Below are positions 34,443-48,374 of a stretch of DNA of 64,000 nt, in pieces (the stretch's first letter is position 1; the number at the start of each line of letters is the position of its first letter). Source of the stretch: Fusarium oxysporum f. sp. lycopersici 4287 (taxonomy: Eukaryota; Ascomycota; Sordariomycetes; Hypocreales; Nectriaceae); assembly GCF_000149955.1 (NCBI RefSeq), contig NC_030998.1:310001-374000 (forward strand). Direction: 5' to 3'. Position numbers and translations under genes: made by a program. The notes beneath the pieces were generated by a model. It was not told the DNA's origin, did not search any database, and saw nothing but the letters and a program-made list of their open reading frames with translations.

Positions 34443-35640
34443 AATTGTCTTTTCTCCAATAGTCAGTTTCGCTTTTCACTCCTCCAATAAGCTTAAAGTT
34501 GTTCCCTCGAAAACCGATCCACTCTTTCGAAATAATTCCTCCTTGTTCTTTAATAGCCCCATTGCTTTAAGCATTTTATGCCTTCACTTGCCAGTAACTA
34601 AATTCAGCCGTGCTCCAGGGAGGTGACAGGATGGCGATATGAACGTTATTTAGCCTATTAATGCCCAAAACAGTTGAAAGAACGCAGCGTTGGGGGCTGA
34701 GAACTGCTATTACCATGTTATAATCGGGTAGCGGACCCATCAGTATTCGGGCTCCAGTGTTTTGTCCCCAGTCGCTAATGCACGCTGAAATGTATCAGCA
34801 AGATCATTGCCAGCAGCTCTCCAATAGGGACCTAGGGCTGTATCTTAGGGCTGATACACCCCACCAGGACTGTCCAGCGTTTTCAGGGTATCGATACGAA
34901 AACCCCGACAGGCAATACCAAGCGACGAAGACTATCCAACAGATACCAATTCTTATAGCAATTAGACTCCAGGCTAGACTGTGAGAGAAGCTTGATAACG
35001 AGTATGGCCTTATTCTGGTAGGAGGGTGCTGGGGAGAGTACAACCTTGTGTAACAACGCCCGCGGCGCTATCGTAGAGCCAAAGCGAGACGCCGGCGTCT
35101 TGAACACGGGAAGCCACGTTTGACCGGAATGTCGCCATACCATATCTTACCCCAAAATCTGACGTGAGATTCTGGCGGTCTAAATAGAATTCTCTTCTTA
35201 CCCGGGAAATGCAATTAAACTCCGGATATACTGCGATACTGGGATTTGACAAGAGATTTGAATAGAGCATCCATCCAGACTGCAACGTCAGAGGAGTTTA
35301 GTGAATAAGAAGCCCGTCCTCAATATGGTTATCGGAATCTGCATCGCCCCTAGCTGCAAGGCAATGCCGGCGTCCATGCTGCATGCCGGCGTCTTGGTGG
35401 AGATGCGGATCAATTAGTCCGATCTGTAATCACTTAGTCAGTGCCACTTCACTAAATGATTGGTTTACCTCTCAGCTGAAAGCAGCGTTTGGTGCTTTGG
35501 ACTCTCGACGGGCCGTAACGCCGCAGAGACAAGTTTCCCATCTCGATGTCTGGGCGAAATATATCTCCCGCCGATCAGCTTCTCCAATGTGCCATGAAAC
35601 CTTGCGTCATATCATCTTGTCAGAATATTCTTATTAAGCC
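34443..35640. promoter_or_regulatory. bZIP upstream region with GACGCCGGCGTC motifs
   Basis: No gene supported, although three overlapping minus-strand frames at 34804-35285 suggest an old remnant. A 14-bp palindrome AGACGCCGGCGTCT lies at 35087-35100 and overlaps CGGCGTCTTG (35093-35102). The 16-bp element CGGCGTCTTGGTGGAG lies at 35387-35402, preceded by another ATGCCGGCGTC copy at about 35364-35374. Confidence 0.55.
35387..35402 (+). promoter_or_regulatory. Shared 16-bp element, copy 2
   Basis: Identical over 16 bp to 28048-28063; 239 bp upstream of the bZIP start codon. Confidence 0.6.
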
Positions 35641-37335
35641 ATGAGTTCTTCTATCTCTGGAATGGATGGTATTTCTGTACTGCCACTTGATGCGGGAGAC
35701 ACGGGGTCGGGGCCCAAAAGGGGACGAAGACCACTTGAGGTACCGGAGGGTGGAACTGTGACCAACGTGAGTATGCCGTGACTTGACATCTCGGCATGAT
35801 TAGTGATACAACTTTCGAGTATCGAGCGGCCCTCTAACTGGTCTTATTAGCGCCGAAGGATACAGAATCGCATGGCACAGCGCGCATATCGACAGCGTAA
35901 GGAGTCTGCCATTGATATCCTGAAGCAGAAGGTTGAAGCGCTGGAGCGGTCGAAGGAACATATGGGGAGGGAGTTTATCAACTTCACTTCTGTTATTCTT
36001 GAGCAAGATCCTGTCAAGAATAATCCACAGATCATTGAGCATATCAAGCAGTCTACTATAAACTTGCTCTCCAGCGCTCGAGATGTAGATTTTCAAGATG
36101 GGGAGCAGAATGACCTTCCCAACGATCCTCCAGTCGACGTCTCACCTGATCTCACGCCTCCAATCCCACAAGCTCAGGCCTTCGACTTTCCAATGATGGA
36201 TGGTACCGGACAGATGGACTACACCACCAACCCGATCGACCCCATGCTCTCCCAGCAAAGGCCCAATTCCGATTCGACACCCCATTCCTTCGATGCAACA
36301 TCCTACTTCCAGCCACCCACCACCCAAACACCCTTCTACGACATGACTTACCAGCTCCCCGGATCAACATGGGACTCTACACTGCCCAACCCTCGGTCAT
36401 ACGCAAGCCACGAACTAAACTTTGGCCGACGGTACCACAGAGCCTCTCAGGAAGCGGCGTTTCTTCTAGCGTCGATGAGACATGCGCCTCCTGCATGGTA
36501 TCGTAAGGTCTTTGGCTTCTGCATGCATTTTGAGACGAGGGAGGAGATCAGTAGTCGGCTGGGTGAAGCGCTGCGGAAGTCGAAGGAGACGACGCTTAAT
36601 AATTGGCGGTTTCCGTTTACTAATATTGGCGGTGCCGGGACATTCTTTCCTGACCAGGGCTATGGTAGTGGTGATCTACCTATTGGGAACAGGTCTTTGG
36701 AACACGAAGCGTACAGACCACCCGAGATGTCAGGCTTCTCAATGGGACCCTTCGGACCCTCCATTGAACAGATTAGAGATTTACGCTTGAATCCCCAGTT
36801 ACGCATTATCGATCCGGAATATGACGGAGACTTCTTCGATTCAGATGAGATCGAGATTTGTCTCCGCGGCTACGGCGTTACTATTCCATCGGGTAAAGAC
36901 TTTGTTACAGCTTATATCGACATGAGTATGTTTGAGCGAACATCAGATTCAGAAACGAGCTCTGGACCTACTACACCTCCTGATATGCCAGGTAACGGGA
37001 ACTTCGTGGAGGAGGATTTAGATAGCGATGAGCCTCCCTCGTTTTCATGTCCCGCTGGTTTGATGGGCATGGCGACGGGAGCGATGCCGCCGCCACCGAA
37101 GGGCAAAGGACCTGGGGAGCAATGGAAGACGCCTAGTAGACGGGAGACAAAGGTCAAGATTGATGTTGAGAGACTTATTATGTGTAAGAGAAAGGGTACG
37201 CATTTACTCAGGTCTGAAAGCTAACTGTTTCTGATAGGTCTTGTCAACTCAACTGTGTGTCTCGGAAGAACACCCGCCGTGCGTCCTATGGACATCCGTA
37301 AGTCATTGAAGATGTCCATCCTCCTGGAAGACTAG
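35641..37335 (+). CDS. bZIP transcription factor with DUF3425-like C-terminal region (518 aa)
   Basis: Three exons (35641-35766, 35851-37183, 37238-37335), 518 residues. The basic region RRRIQNRMAQRAYRQRKE, formed across the first splice, carries the N-x7-R signature (NRMAQRAYR) of Yap-like fungal bZIPs, followed by a short leucine zipper. The middle is Pro/Gln-rich; QEAAFLLASMRHAPPAWYRK, VFGFCMHFETREEISSRL and NWRFPFTNIGGAGTFF form the conserved domain of fungal bZIPs related to MeaB-type and cluster regulators; the last exon ends with VNSTVCLGRTPAVRPMD. It regulates transcription in the nucleus. With two Zn2Cys6 genes nearby, the gene set holds three potential regulators. The two cluster-shared elements upstream suggest cross- or autoregulation. 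Confidence 0.88.
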
Positions 37336-37510
37336 CATTGGGATACGTCACTGTATTGGTCGCGGTATAAATAGAGATAAGCAACACCAGAATGAGATCT
37401 GAAAAGTGAAGGGGAATGACAGCGGTAGCTCAATAAATGTCTCTATATGTCCAATTGGTCTCCCGTGTATCCTATTCAGCTCGGAGGAGTAGAGCAATAC
37501 CGCCCGTTTA

Positions 37511-38476
37511 CTAGCCCTCAAGGAATGTCTCGACATGTTTGACGAAGGTCGGAGCGTACTGGAAGAGAAAGCCGTGGCCGCTGTTGGGATAAAGAATGAG
37601 CTGACCATTAGGAACCTTTTGGTAGATAAGATAGCTGTTGGGCGTGGGGATCATATAGTCGTTCTGTCAAAGGATATCTGTTAGTATTTGGCCTCGATTG
37701 AAATAGCAGGTAAGGTCACTCACGCTTCCATTTGCGACCAAGACCGGTATCTTGAGATCGGACAACCGCTCATAAGCGCCATCTTCTCCCTTGCTCTTCT
37801 CTGGACTCTCTGTAAAGTCGTGACCTTGTGTGACCTGGCCCATAAGTCCCTTACCACCATCTTTATAGCCACTACTTAGCCAAAGGGAAGCCTCTTCACC
37901 ACTCGTCGCTGCACTCCGCTCATGAACCCTCGACCACCAAGCCTCAGCAGCAGCATCTCCCTCAGCATTCTTAGGGAAGAAAAGTGTCTTGAAGACATTG
38001 ATGTCAACATCCTTGACACCCGCAACAGAACCAACATCTTTGTTTTGAGAATAAACAAGATCAGGTCCGTAGCTTGTCCCGGTACCTGCAAGGATCAACT
38101 TGCGGACCTTGACTTTGCTGGGATCCGCGTTGAGAGCTATCATCTGAGCGACGTAGCCTCCAATGCTGAAGCCAAGAAGATCAATCTCTGTTTCGCAGAT
38201 CAGTTCGATAAAGTGTGTTATATCGGCCGCGGACTGTCGGATAGAAGTGGCGACTTCGCCGGTGCTGAGACCAACACCAGCATAATCAACTGTAATGATG
38301 CGCCGGTGCTTTGCGAGGTTGTTGACAATGAGAGGATCCCACTTATCCATGGTGCCACGGAAGTGCGTTAGTAGCACGAGGGGGATGCCAGGCGCATTGC
38401 CGATCTGACGGTATGCGAAGGTGACACCGTTGGGCGAATCGACATATTGTGTCTTGGCGGTTTGCTGAGTGGCCAT
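37511..38476 (-). CDS. Alpha/beta hydrolase (301 aa)
   Basis: Two exons (37724-38476, 37511-37663). The nucleophile elbow GFSIGG, an Asp in NDYMIPT and the His in NSGHGFLF give a complete Ser-Asp-His triad, and THFRGTMDKWDP is the oxyanion region (usual HG replaced by HF). The VLLTHFRGTMDKWDP and DYAGVGLSTG segments resemble fungal and bacterial hydrolases of the haloperoxidase/arylesterase type. Cytosolic, since no signal peptide is seen. It could open an ester or lactone or cleave a C-C bond in the pathway. Convergent with the bZIP gene. Confidence 0.88.
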
Positions 38477-39203
38477 TTTGATGGAGTTTGATAAGGTTGG
38501 AGATTAAGTTTCTGGGGAAGGTGGCGCTTGGTAAATCCTTGCAACTGATATCTGATGCGTTTATGTACTCGTTTGCCGGGTGTTGCTTGTGATGTCACCA
38601 AGAGTCGGAGTGCTTACTCACAAAATTAATCATCCCGCCTGGAGAGTCACACTACGTACGCCAGCAAATTAGTGTTCTTACACTGCTAGAATCATGTGCA
38701 TAATCAACTAGCGAGCGTGGAACGCACAATACCTGATACATTCAGTCACAATTTATTTGCCGCTGTTATTGTAACTCAGATTCGTTATCTGATGCAACGT
38801 GAAGAATATGTTACCTGAGACTTGGAAAACACCAAGCTATGCCTCACACCTGAAGGCAAGAGGCTTTCAGCAACTATCATTATTTATTAAAGTCCGGCAT
38901 GTAGCTGCCAGAAGAGTACGAGGTCGACAGGCTTCTAAGGCCTAGCTATGAAACGGGGCATAACTATTGCACGCGGAGCCGAAACAATGCCATATCAAAA
39001 GATTTACACATTAAAGTCAGACGAGGTAGAAAAAAACCCAATTTTTATTATAAGTCTGAAAAGACATGTGAAGATCTATCATTTGTCCATAAACATATAC
39101 TGTATGCTACTCATTAAGCCGTAGCTGTCTCTATATTGTACACTGGGTAGCTAAACGGAATGGATCAGTTATGGGTTCAAAGGTACATAAATAATGGGCT
39201 GGC
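38477..39203. other. Intergenic region
   Basis: Promoter side of the hydrolase and 3' side of the OYE gene; no gene seen. Confidence 0.4.
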
Positions 39204-40562
<1,359 letters not shown>

Positions 40563-41526
40563 TGTGTTTTAGCGTAAACTTTTTAAGTACGGTTGATTAT
40601 GTTCTTCAGAGCCTAAACGAAAAGTGAGAATGCGTTGTAATTTTAATCTTCTTGCAGTGTTTGTTTGAATGGTCTGATCTTGTTCATCTGCACTTTCTAC
40701 ATATATATATACACTGGCCCTGAGTCTCTTTATGCTTCCATTAACAACCGATGAATTACTAACACACCTTGACTTGAACAGGCCATATCTGCTTTTGAAT
40801 CGCAATATCTCGCGAAGACCGACGGAATGTTCCAATCATACATCAGTTGCCTTTTAGTTATGGGAATAGAGGGTATTTGGTTTACGTGTAAAACCGATAA
40901 GACGGGATGGCTCCACATGGTTTCTCGGAGCTGATTACTGATATGCTCACAAGCATTCAATGTAACATGAACACGGCCATGTTTAGTCACTTTTGATGAC
41001 TAAAATGAGATTAGACGTTAGATATTCGCTCGTTTCGCAGTTTCATCACTTCGCAATTGCTAATGTTTTGTTGTTTGTTGTCTCGTTTACTGGCTCCCAT
41101 TGTGAACCACCAGCTGTGATGCAGCCATCGACATAATTGGCTGCTCAACAGCTCTCCATAGATCGATAAGATAGCTTATCTTATCTTATCGGTGATATTA
41201 ATGTCCGATTGACATGAAGGCTTAAGGTCACTTGGGCGAGCGATAGAATGAAAGATGATGCAATCTCATTTTATGAATACTGTTTGTAAATTAGTAAGAC
41301 TTCGTATGCTGTTTTCTGATGACACGCAGGTGATTAGTGACCAAACCGTCTCCTGCTTGTGTCCAAATCACTGTTCATTGGTCAGATGTAGCCAAGTGGG
41401 GATGGCTAAGGATGGCTAACCCCCATGCTCCGTCCACAATGAGACGAGTACAAGGTCATTACTAAGTTGTCCGCTCGTACAGACTGGGAGGAACAGATCC
41501 GTCTAATGAGACGAATCCATTAAGCA
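40563..41526. promoter_or_regulatory. Divergent promoter of OYE and DUF3237 genes
   Basis: Contains TATATATATATA about 130 bp upstream of the OYE start (near 40700) and the GATA inverted array at 41165-41190. Confidence 0.5.
41165..41190. promoter_or_regulatory. Inverted GATA-factor site array
   Basis: GATAAGATA followed by three tandem TTATC units (41176, 41181, 41186) makes a near-palindromic cluster of GATA sites in the promoter shared by the OYE and DUF3237 genes. Confidence 0.6.
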
Positions 41527-42207
41527 ATGACGACTCCGACATGGAGTCAACACCGCCGAGTCAATAGTTTCTATAAGAATGCAACACACAGCCCAGATAC
41601 AACATTTGGCGTGACAATAGATCAAACCCGGATCCTACCATCACAAGTCGCTATCATGACCCCTTCACTCGAACACGTTTTCACAATGAGGATGTATACA
41701 TCCCCAGACAAAGCCCTTGTCATCCCAGAAGCCAAGGGCAACAACCACCGCATTATCGCCTTCTTGACGCATGGTCACATCAAAGGTAGTGGTCTCGAGG
41801 CAGAGCTTCTCCCTGGTGGCGCCGATTGGATCTTGGTATGTCCCTTCTCCATATACCAAAGACAAATGCTGACCATTGATCAGCGTGATCCCGACACAAA
41901 CACCGGGCATCTCGACATCCGAGTTCAATTCCGATCAAAAGAAGGCCACGGTATTTACATCCACTTCAAGGGCGTTCTACAGATTGATGAAAAATGGATG
42001 GAAGTTTTTACTGGGGGCCCGAAGGCTCGAACTCTCGAGTTTGGAGAGAACGAATGGCTGGGATCTCCCATCATTGAAACCAGCCATCCTGAGCTAAAAT
42101 GGGTAGAGCGCTCCGCCTTTGTCAGTGAGCTGCGTTGGTTCATTGATGACGATGGCTCTGTCGCTGTTGAGAATGCTGTTTACAAGGTCAAGCCGAGCAG
42201 AGTATGA
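41527..42207 (+). CDS. DUF3237 protein (210 aa)
   Basis: Small cytosolic beta-barrel protein of the DUF3237 family: LEHVFTMRMYTSPD, HRIIAFLTHGHIKGSGLEAE, LLPGGADWIL then DIRVQFRSKEGHGIYIHFKG follow the family pattern. An intron of 48 nt (41836-41883, GTATGT..CAG) interrupts GGADWIL|RDPDTNTG; because 48 is a multiple of three the unspliced frame is also open, but only splicing restores the family sequence. No catalytic mechanism is established for the family; members occur in fungal biotransformation clusters and may be isomerases or ligand binders. Divergent from OYE and the right-hand end of the gene set. Confidence 0.85.
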   Translation: MTTPTWSQHRRVNSFYKNATHSPDTTFGVTIDQTRILPSQVAIMTPSLEHVFTMRMYTSPDKALVIPEAKGNNHRIIAFLTHGHIKGSGLEAELLPGGADWILVCPFSIYQRQMLTIDQRDPDTNTGHLDIRVQFRSKEGHGIYIHFKGVLQIDEKWMEVFTGGPKARTLEFGENEWLGSPIIETSHPELKWVERSAFVSELRWFIDDDGSVAVENAVYKVKPSRV

Positions 42208-44613
42208 TACTTCAGCAAGCTGAACCAGTTAGCTATGGCGTTCTATGTAGAAGTAATTGAAGAAGTTGTATTATGAGATTGATATACTGCAGATAAACTG
42301 TCATATGCACTGTTGAAGCTTGGCTTGGGTCCTTCACATACCAGAATCCAGCAGCTTTGCACGGAGATCCCGATCACGTAAGCCCATGACAGGGATATTC
42401 ACGCGGTATCTCACGGAAAGTCCGATTCTGTAAGCCCTTATACATATTTCAGGGCGAATCTTCATAGCTTGTCAAAGCTTCACAGGGAGAGTTAGTAACG
42501 CCATCCTGTTATTAGTGGTCCAGAAACGGGATGCCCCTTTTCTTATGCATGCAATGTTGCGGCGAGGACAGTCAAAGAGCGGCTGATCACCCAACTACCG
42601 ATGCATTTCGGCCAGCAGCATTGAGTCCCAGACTCTCTGGAGCTCTCCACGACTCATGCGATATGTCTGAGAGTAAAGATCAAGGCTTAACGCCCCTGTG
42701 ATGTACCGATTGTATTACAAGAGAGTACAGCTTGCCAAGCTTCTGGAGCCAGGGAACTACCCTTATGTGTTCAGGAAAGAATCCGTTTGTTGCGAGATGG
42801 TAATAGAATAAGAAGTCTTCGTCACACAATTTTGGCATCTTCACAAAGACGACGCCGTACAGACATTCACGATCTTCGATCCTGCACTCGAACAGCAAAC
42901 TGGGGGTCAAACCTTCAACGAGGGACCCTCCCCACGCCCATGTAAGCACTATCGAGATGCTCAGTTGGATCCACCAAGATCCTGGAAACACCATCTCCCA
43001 ACCTCAACACACTATTGCTGTACCCGATGCACACCGGCAAGATTCTGCCGAAAAGAAACCTGGCACTGCACTGCTATATGTGACAAGACCTTCGACGCCG
43101 ATCCGAATTTGATGCAGAGAAGATTATGTACCACAATGGGATGGATGGGTTAACGGCCGATTATGGACAGATAGACGGGGCTTCAACCTGCGATGTAACG
43201 CCAGTAGCAATAGTAAGGAGTAATGCGTGTACTATTACTGGTGAGTTTGATCCAACAGATGGCACTCGAATGTGCCGTCCCCAATGGTTGGATGTATCAT
43301 ATCAAGGGTATGCTTCCCGACTGCCAAGTAGATGTGTCTGCCCAAAGAGGAGGAATCTCTTGCTGTAGCCCACTATTTTGATCTGCCAAATTTGAAGGAC
43401 TTGCATACTCGACTTAGCAAACCATCATATGATGGATGCTGCGATGATAGTTGCAGTTTCGATCAGAATGTCGCTTCTAGGTATGAGTATTGGGTATATA
43501 GAAGCTTAAAAGTCAAATTGTAAGCATGCGTCAAGGTTGGTCTTGATGGCGAGAAAGATTCAGGAACCCATAGTACTGTATCAATCATCATGTTCATCCA
43601 GTGTTAAAGCTCAAGGGTCCTACGGCAGGTACAACAGGTCTATATACAGTAGTTTTCGTGCACATTCGGATTCCAGACCACCTGCAGGTCCCTTTGCCCC
43701 AGCCTTTCAGCTGCTTATACAACTTCAATGCTACAATTGCCAATTCTTTATCTTGCTTCTCAAGCAACAGCTATTCCAGTTCACCAACCATGGGTTCAGC
43801 TTTGTCACGTTTAGCTAAAGTGCCATCTCGCTGCAACATTGATCCTCTTCCCAGAACGACCGCCAAGTACGCTAGTTCTTACGGGTTTTTAGCCCCATCC
43901 AAATGCGATAGCTTTCGTCACAGAAGTAAATATAGGATGCCCACCAAGATTCGCCCCCCTCACCTCATTTCAAGACCCAGCATCAGAGCATGTAAGCGTC
44001 CGAGAGCCTTAAAAAGCAATAGAGGCACTACATTAGTATCTGAGCGTGCTTAAAGAGGGGGGATGTGACTGATAAGCAACTTCACGTACCAAGTAAGCGC
44101 TCCTCACAGCTTGAGGCAAGTCAGTGAGATAAATGATAATGATGATCTTCTCCGCGTAGGGCGGGCCTAGAACGCAGGGCTGACCAAGACAACGAGATTG
44201 CGCGTATGTGAGAGTTCCCGCTTCGACCCAGTCTGTTTTCAGAATTCTCGGTGCGACCCCAATCGGACGACATTCCCATCCCGTCCCGGCCGCCTCCCCG
44301 GTGTTTACTAACCAGAGCCAATCACCCGTAGTCATCGATATAGCGGCGGAACACTTATAACTGATACACTAACGAACTTAATATAGTCCACGGAAGCACA
44401 TTTTTAAACAAGGTAGGGGAATCTGTTGGCTCTAAAATCCTACTTCAAGCCACGACCCCTCAGATCATCCCGTGTCGCGAGTAATGTCCGGTTATAGGTG
44501 TGGGCACACATTGGAAATAAAGCAACCACGAGTCTTTTCACAAGAATTTTCGCATTCTAGTTGTTTTCTTTCACGTCGCTCATTGTTGTTTTTCGACAAC
44601 GAGACCTCACGCA
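42208..44613. other. Gene-poor 2.4 kb with small uncertain frames
   Basis: Two frames deserve mention. On the minus strand 42680-42994 codes 104 residues with a hydrophobic signal-like N-terminus (MVFPGSWWIQLSISIVLTWA) and three cysteines; it could be a small secreted protein. On the plus strand 43790-44053 codes a basic 87-residue frame after a good ATG context. Neither has a recognised family. A possible decayed coding stretch lies at 43000-43500. Confidence 0.3.
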
Positions 44614-45949
44614 ATGTACAAAGAAGCTGGGGTCGGAGGCAAAGGCGGTCTGCTAATTGGAGTGTTCTGGGCCCAAATCGCAATCAGCATTGCTCTGATT
44701 GGCCTCCGGATTTATACACGTTCATTTATTCGAGGGTCTGTTGGGTGGGACGATGTTTGTCTCATTTCGACACTGGTAGGTGCAGTTCGCTTGATGCAAG
44801 GGACAGAACTCTAATGTGTAATAGGTCCTCAACACTGGGTTCACCGTCTTTACCACCGTTTCGGCAGTTCATGGCATGGGATAGCATTATGAAGATCTCG
44901 AAGTACCGCAGTTCGCGCATGCGATGCTGTGTATTCTCATCGGACAGGTCTTTGTTGCTCTCGCTACGGGGATGGGTAAGGTGTCTGTCACCATGTTTTT
45001 GCTTCGCATTGTTATGAAGCCTTGGTTAGTCCAAATGGGCCAAGTCTACATTGTGAATGCTGACGAAATATGTTATAGGCATTGATGGTTTCTCTGGTTT
45101 TGCACTGTGTCGATGGTGATCATGAGTATTTTCCTTGCCGTCACCGTCTTCGCCCAGTGTACCCCAGCCGAGTCTATCTGGAACCCCGAGCTAGCCGATC
45201 AGAGGGTCTGCCATCTTAGCCTGACTGCCGTTGCCATCACGTACTGCTGTTAGTCCAACCTCGTGTACCTGTTGCTGCGTTCTGACCTTATCTAAAGCCT
45301 ATGCCGCTGCGATGGACTTTATCCTAGCTGGCTTCCCATGGATTGCCCTCCACGGTCTCAACATGAAGCCCAAAGAACGTCATACCATCTGCTTATCGCT
45401 CAGTCTTGGCGTCTTATGAGTTCATACAACTATCACACTAATTAGATGAGAGCTGACAAAGGATAACGCTGGTATTTGTGGAATCTTCAGAACAACTTGA
45501 TTAACATCTCTGAGCAACTCACAAGATTATCTCTATAAGTGGGATCATCGCGACAAAGGAAACTTAGGAGCTAACTGATGCGACAATAGACGCTATTTCT
45601 GACTCGGCCATCTGGACCGCCAGCGAAGTCACAGTCACCATCTTCTGTCTCACCCTCCCAGCCCTGCGCCCGCTCTACAAGACGATCCGAAACTAGGAAT
45701 CGAGTTCCGCAGGCTATCAACAACTCCGCCTATCCTCTTGGTTCTCTTAGAGGCAACATGACTGACGACGGGAAGGGGAGCAACCTGACAAAGATCGAAG
45801 CAAGCATACTGGCTGGTAAAAACGATAGCGACGAAGCGATTATTCTCCAGGGCTCTACAAAAGGGAATATCGTGAGGACCCAAGAGGTTAGTATCTCTTA
45901 TAGAGAGACGGGATTGGAAGCGAAAGCTACCTATCGAGAAGGCGTCTAA
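44614..45949 (+). pseudogene. Degraded PTH11/rhodopsin-domain (integral membrane) protein gene
   Basis: Recognisable fungal rhodopsin-domain protein: GLRIYTRSFIRGSVGWDDVC, VHGMG, VPQFAHAMLCILIGQVFVAL, GKVSVTMFLLRIV, VFAQCTPAESIWNPE, YAAAMDFILAGFPWIAL and SDSAIWTASEVTVTIFCLTL occur in the right order with intron signals between. Stops interrupt it: TAG at 44882-44884 after HGMG (a Gln or Lys is usual), TGA at 45083-45085 after PWH, and TGA at 45498-45500 after FRTT. At the end of the exon after LSLGV the expected GTGAGT donor reads ATGAGT. The changes fit C-to-T or G-to-A transitions such as RIP makes. The living family acts as GPCR-like surface sensors; this copy is dead. Confidence 0.75.
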
Positions 45950-46408
45950 ATTACTTTCTGTGTGAGAGTGCTATGGTAAAATTCGGAACCTGGTATAATG
46001 GTGAAACTCTGAGCAAGCGAGTGGCATTTTCATGGATAGATCAACATTTAATACAACCTAAGCAACAAATGTAAGATATGACACCCATGACTGAGTGTTG
46101 TCCCGACTATAATACACTTTGTCTGATTCAACCAATGATTCAATGAGTGAAGAGTCGTATTGCATGACGCGAAAGACATTGAGCCGCGTTTCCCAATCCC
46201 ATGGTCTAGGTTAGCTTCCCGCGAGTCAGTGTCTCCGCTACCAAAAACTCTAATTATTTCCGTAAAGTTTCTGATTGGGCTCATCTGGGCAGCTGAGTAA
46301 TCATCTCAAAAGACCGGGTTAGTGCTGACGCGCCACCTTGTCTCCGTCACCAACGCCCTGTCAGGCTGACTCAATTATCATCCTTATCTCTTTAATAAAT
46401 CCCAAGAA
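45950..46408. other. Intergenic region
   Basis: Promoter side of the Zn2Cys6 gene; no further feature seen. Confidence 0.4.
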
Positions 46409-48374
46409 ATGTCTTCAAGTTCGGAGAAAGAGAAATCAACGACGCCAGAAACGGACTCTAGAGTACGGCAATTCCACACTCGCAGTCGAACAGGCTGTTC
46501 CAATTGCCGGACCCGCCGGAAACGATGTGACGAGCAGCGACCGCAATGGTATGGTGATCCCGAATCCTTGGCCCCCACTGTAAGCTGGGATCCGTTACTA
46601 ATATGGGGACATCATAGTTACAATTGTGTCAGGGGTCAAAGGACCTGTGTTTATGCGCCCCCGAAGATTCCGCTTAGGGAGCGAAGGGCGCAGCAGAAGG
46701 AGGCTCGTCCGTGGGATCAAATGCCTTGGGAGCTCGAGCAGACTCCAAAGGAGATAGCTTGCTTGAAGAAGACGAATATTCCTCCTCGGTTAAGTCGTCT
46801 GAATCATGATACAGGGTTTAATAAGTTGGCTGTTGCCATGCCGCTCAAATCTCATGAGTTGTTTCAATACTGTCAGTTGCCATGAACAGCTGTATACTTG
46901 TGGACCTGCTGACTCCATTTAGTGTTTGAATCGAGCCGGACACTAAAGACGACACCAAAAACACCTGGTACAGAATAGTTAGTATACCTGTCAATCTCGA
47001 CATCTGTCGCTCACCAAAGCAGTCTCGCGCGTATGATAGATAACCCATGCGCACTGCGAAGTGCCATCCTCATGGCCGGAATGCATTTCTCCTTCCAATT
47101 TGGCGGCCTCGCTACATTCGAGTCCACCTTCTTATATCATAAAATTGAGGTCATGCGTGTCATCAATCGTTGGATCGCATCAGGAGACTATAAACTTGAA
47201 GCTGCCATTATTAGAGAAATGGCCACCTTGGCTTTCACAGAGGTGAGCTACCCTACTATACACTCCTCTCCAGAATCATGTTACTTACTGAGTCTAAGGC
47301 ATGTCATGGAGAGCTCGTTGCTGCCGAGACTCACATCAGTGGCATTCTGGCGCTGATTGAAACTGCCCGACCTGATAAAAGTGATCCGACACGTTCTGAT
47401 TGCTGTTCCACCGACCGAGAACTAGCTAACCGTTATTTCGTCATGTGAGGCGCCATGAAACCATCCATCTCGACGCATCGCCCCTCTTTCTAACGTCTTA
47501 TCATAGGTCTTATGTCTACATTACGGGCCTCAAGAGTTTACTCAGCGGCATTTGTCGAACTGGCGGCCACGGAAGCAGTCTATATGCTGTACCGGGTCGA
47601 AGTCTTCTCAAGCTATCACATACATGGCACATGAGCGAAGCCATGGAGAACCTCGGTCTCAAACTCCAAGCCATTCGTCTATTCCCATTCTTCTTCAGCC
47701 CACTGCCGCAGGGAGCACGGCTCAATAACGCAGACGGACAAGTTATCATCAACTCTATACGGGATTTTACGGCTGCGCAGGATCATATGTTCAGAGAAAC
47801 AGGTATAGAAACAGCAGACGGAAAGTTTGAAGGTTTCTGGCGCAGAGGTCCCGCATCTAGGGTACTGGGAGAATATGTCACAGCACATATCGAATCTATT
47901 TCCGTACCTGGAAAGAAAGAGGAGAATCCTGATATGACTCCATCATCATTCGTCGGGCCATGGTGCGGATTGACTATCGCCTCTGTCTTCTACATGCAAG
48001 ATGTTCTCGGGGCGCTGGAGTACGTCGACAAACGCATTCACAAATACGCCGTTACATTACTGGAACACGATGTCGCCAAGGTCCTTACCTCGAAGGACAC
48101 ACCAAAGAACGAGGCGTTTATGCTGTGGCAGGCATTGGTCGGGCTTATAGCCTCCTTGCGCGCCCTCAAAGACAATGAGCAAGACAGAGGATTGCTATCT
48201 GCCAGACAGTTCTTTGAGAAGGCTTTGAAGCAGCAATCAACAACTTTGGGTATCGTGACTTGGTCACAAGCAAAGGGGACGCTACGGAGAGTAGCATGGC
48301 CAATGGGGACTGCTAGTAGGGAATTCATAGAGGAGCTATGGGAAAAGACTATTGTTGGGTTACCTAGAGTTTAA
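46409..48374 (+). CDS. Zn2Cys6 transcription factor (Fungal_trans_2 type)
   Basis: Six exons read in frame from 46409 to 48374. The cluster RTGCSNCRTRRKRCDEQRPQ is completed after a first intron by CYNCVRGQRTCVYAP, a full Zn2Cys6 domain. Then comes a short linker and the regulatory part: ARMIDNPCALRSAILMAGMH, FQFGGLATFESTFLYHKIEV, VINRWIASGDYKLEAAIIRE, and a helical C-terminal half ending EELWEKTIVGLPRV. Such regulators with a DDPCALRSA-like helix are abundant in Fusarium-type genomes; targets are unknown. It lies between a dead membrane-protein gene and the intact kinase, separated from the latter by an AT-rich block. Confidence 0.83.

Noticed and set aside
43601..44053. 150-codon plus-strand ORF
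   Set aside because: Upper part has no ATG context or family; only the 87 codons after 43790 are conceivable and these are unrecognised, so it is mentioned within the intergenic entry only.
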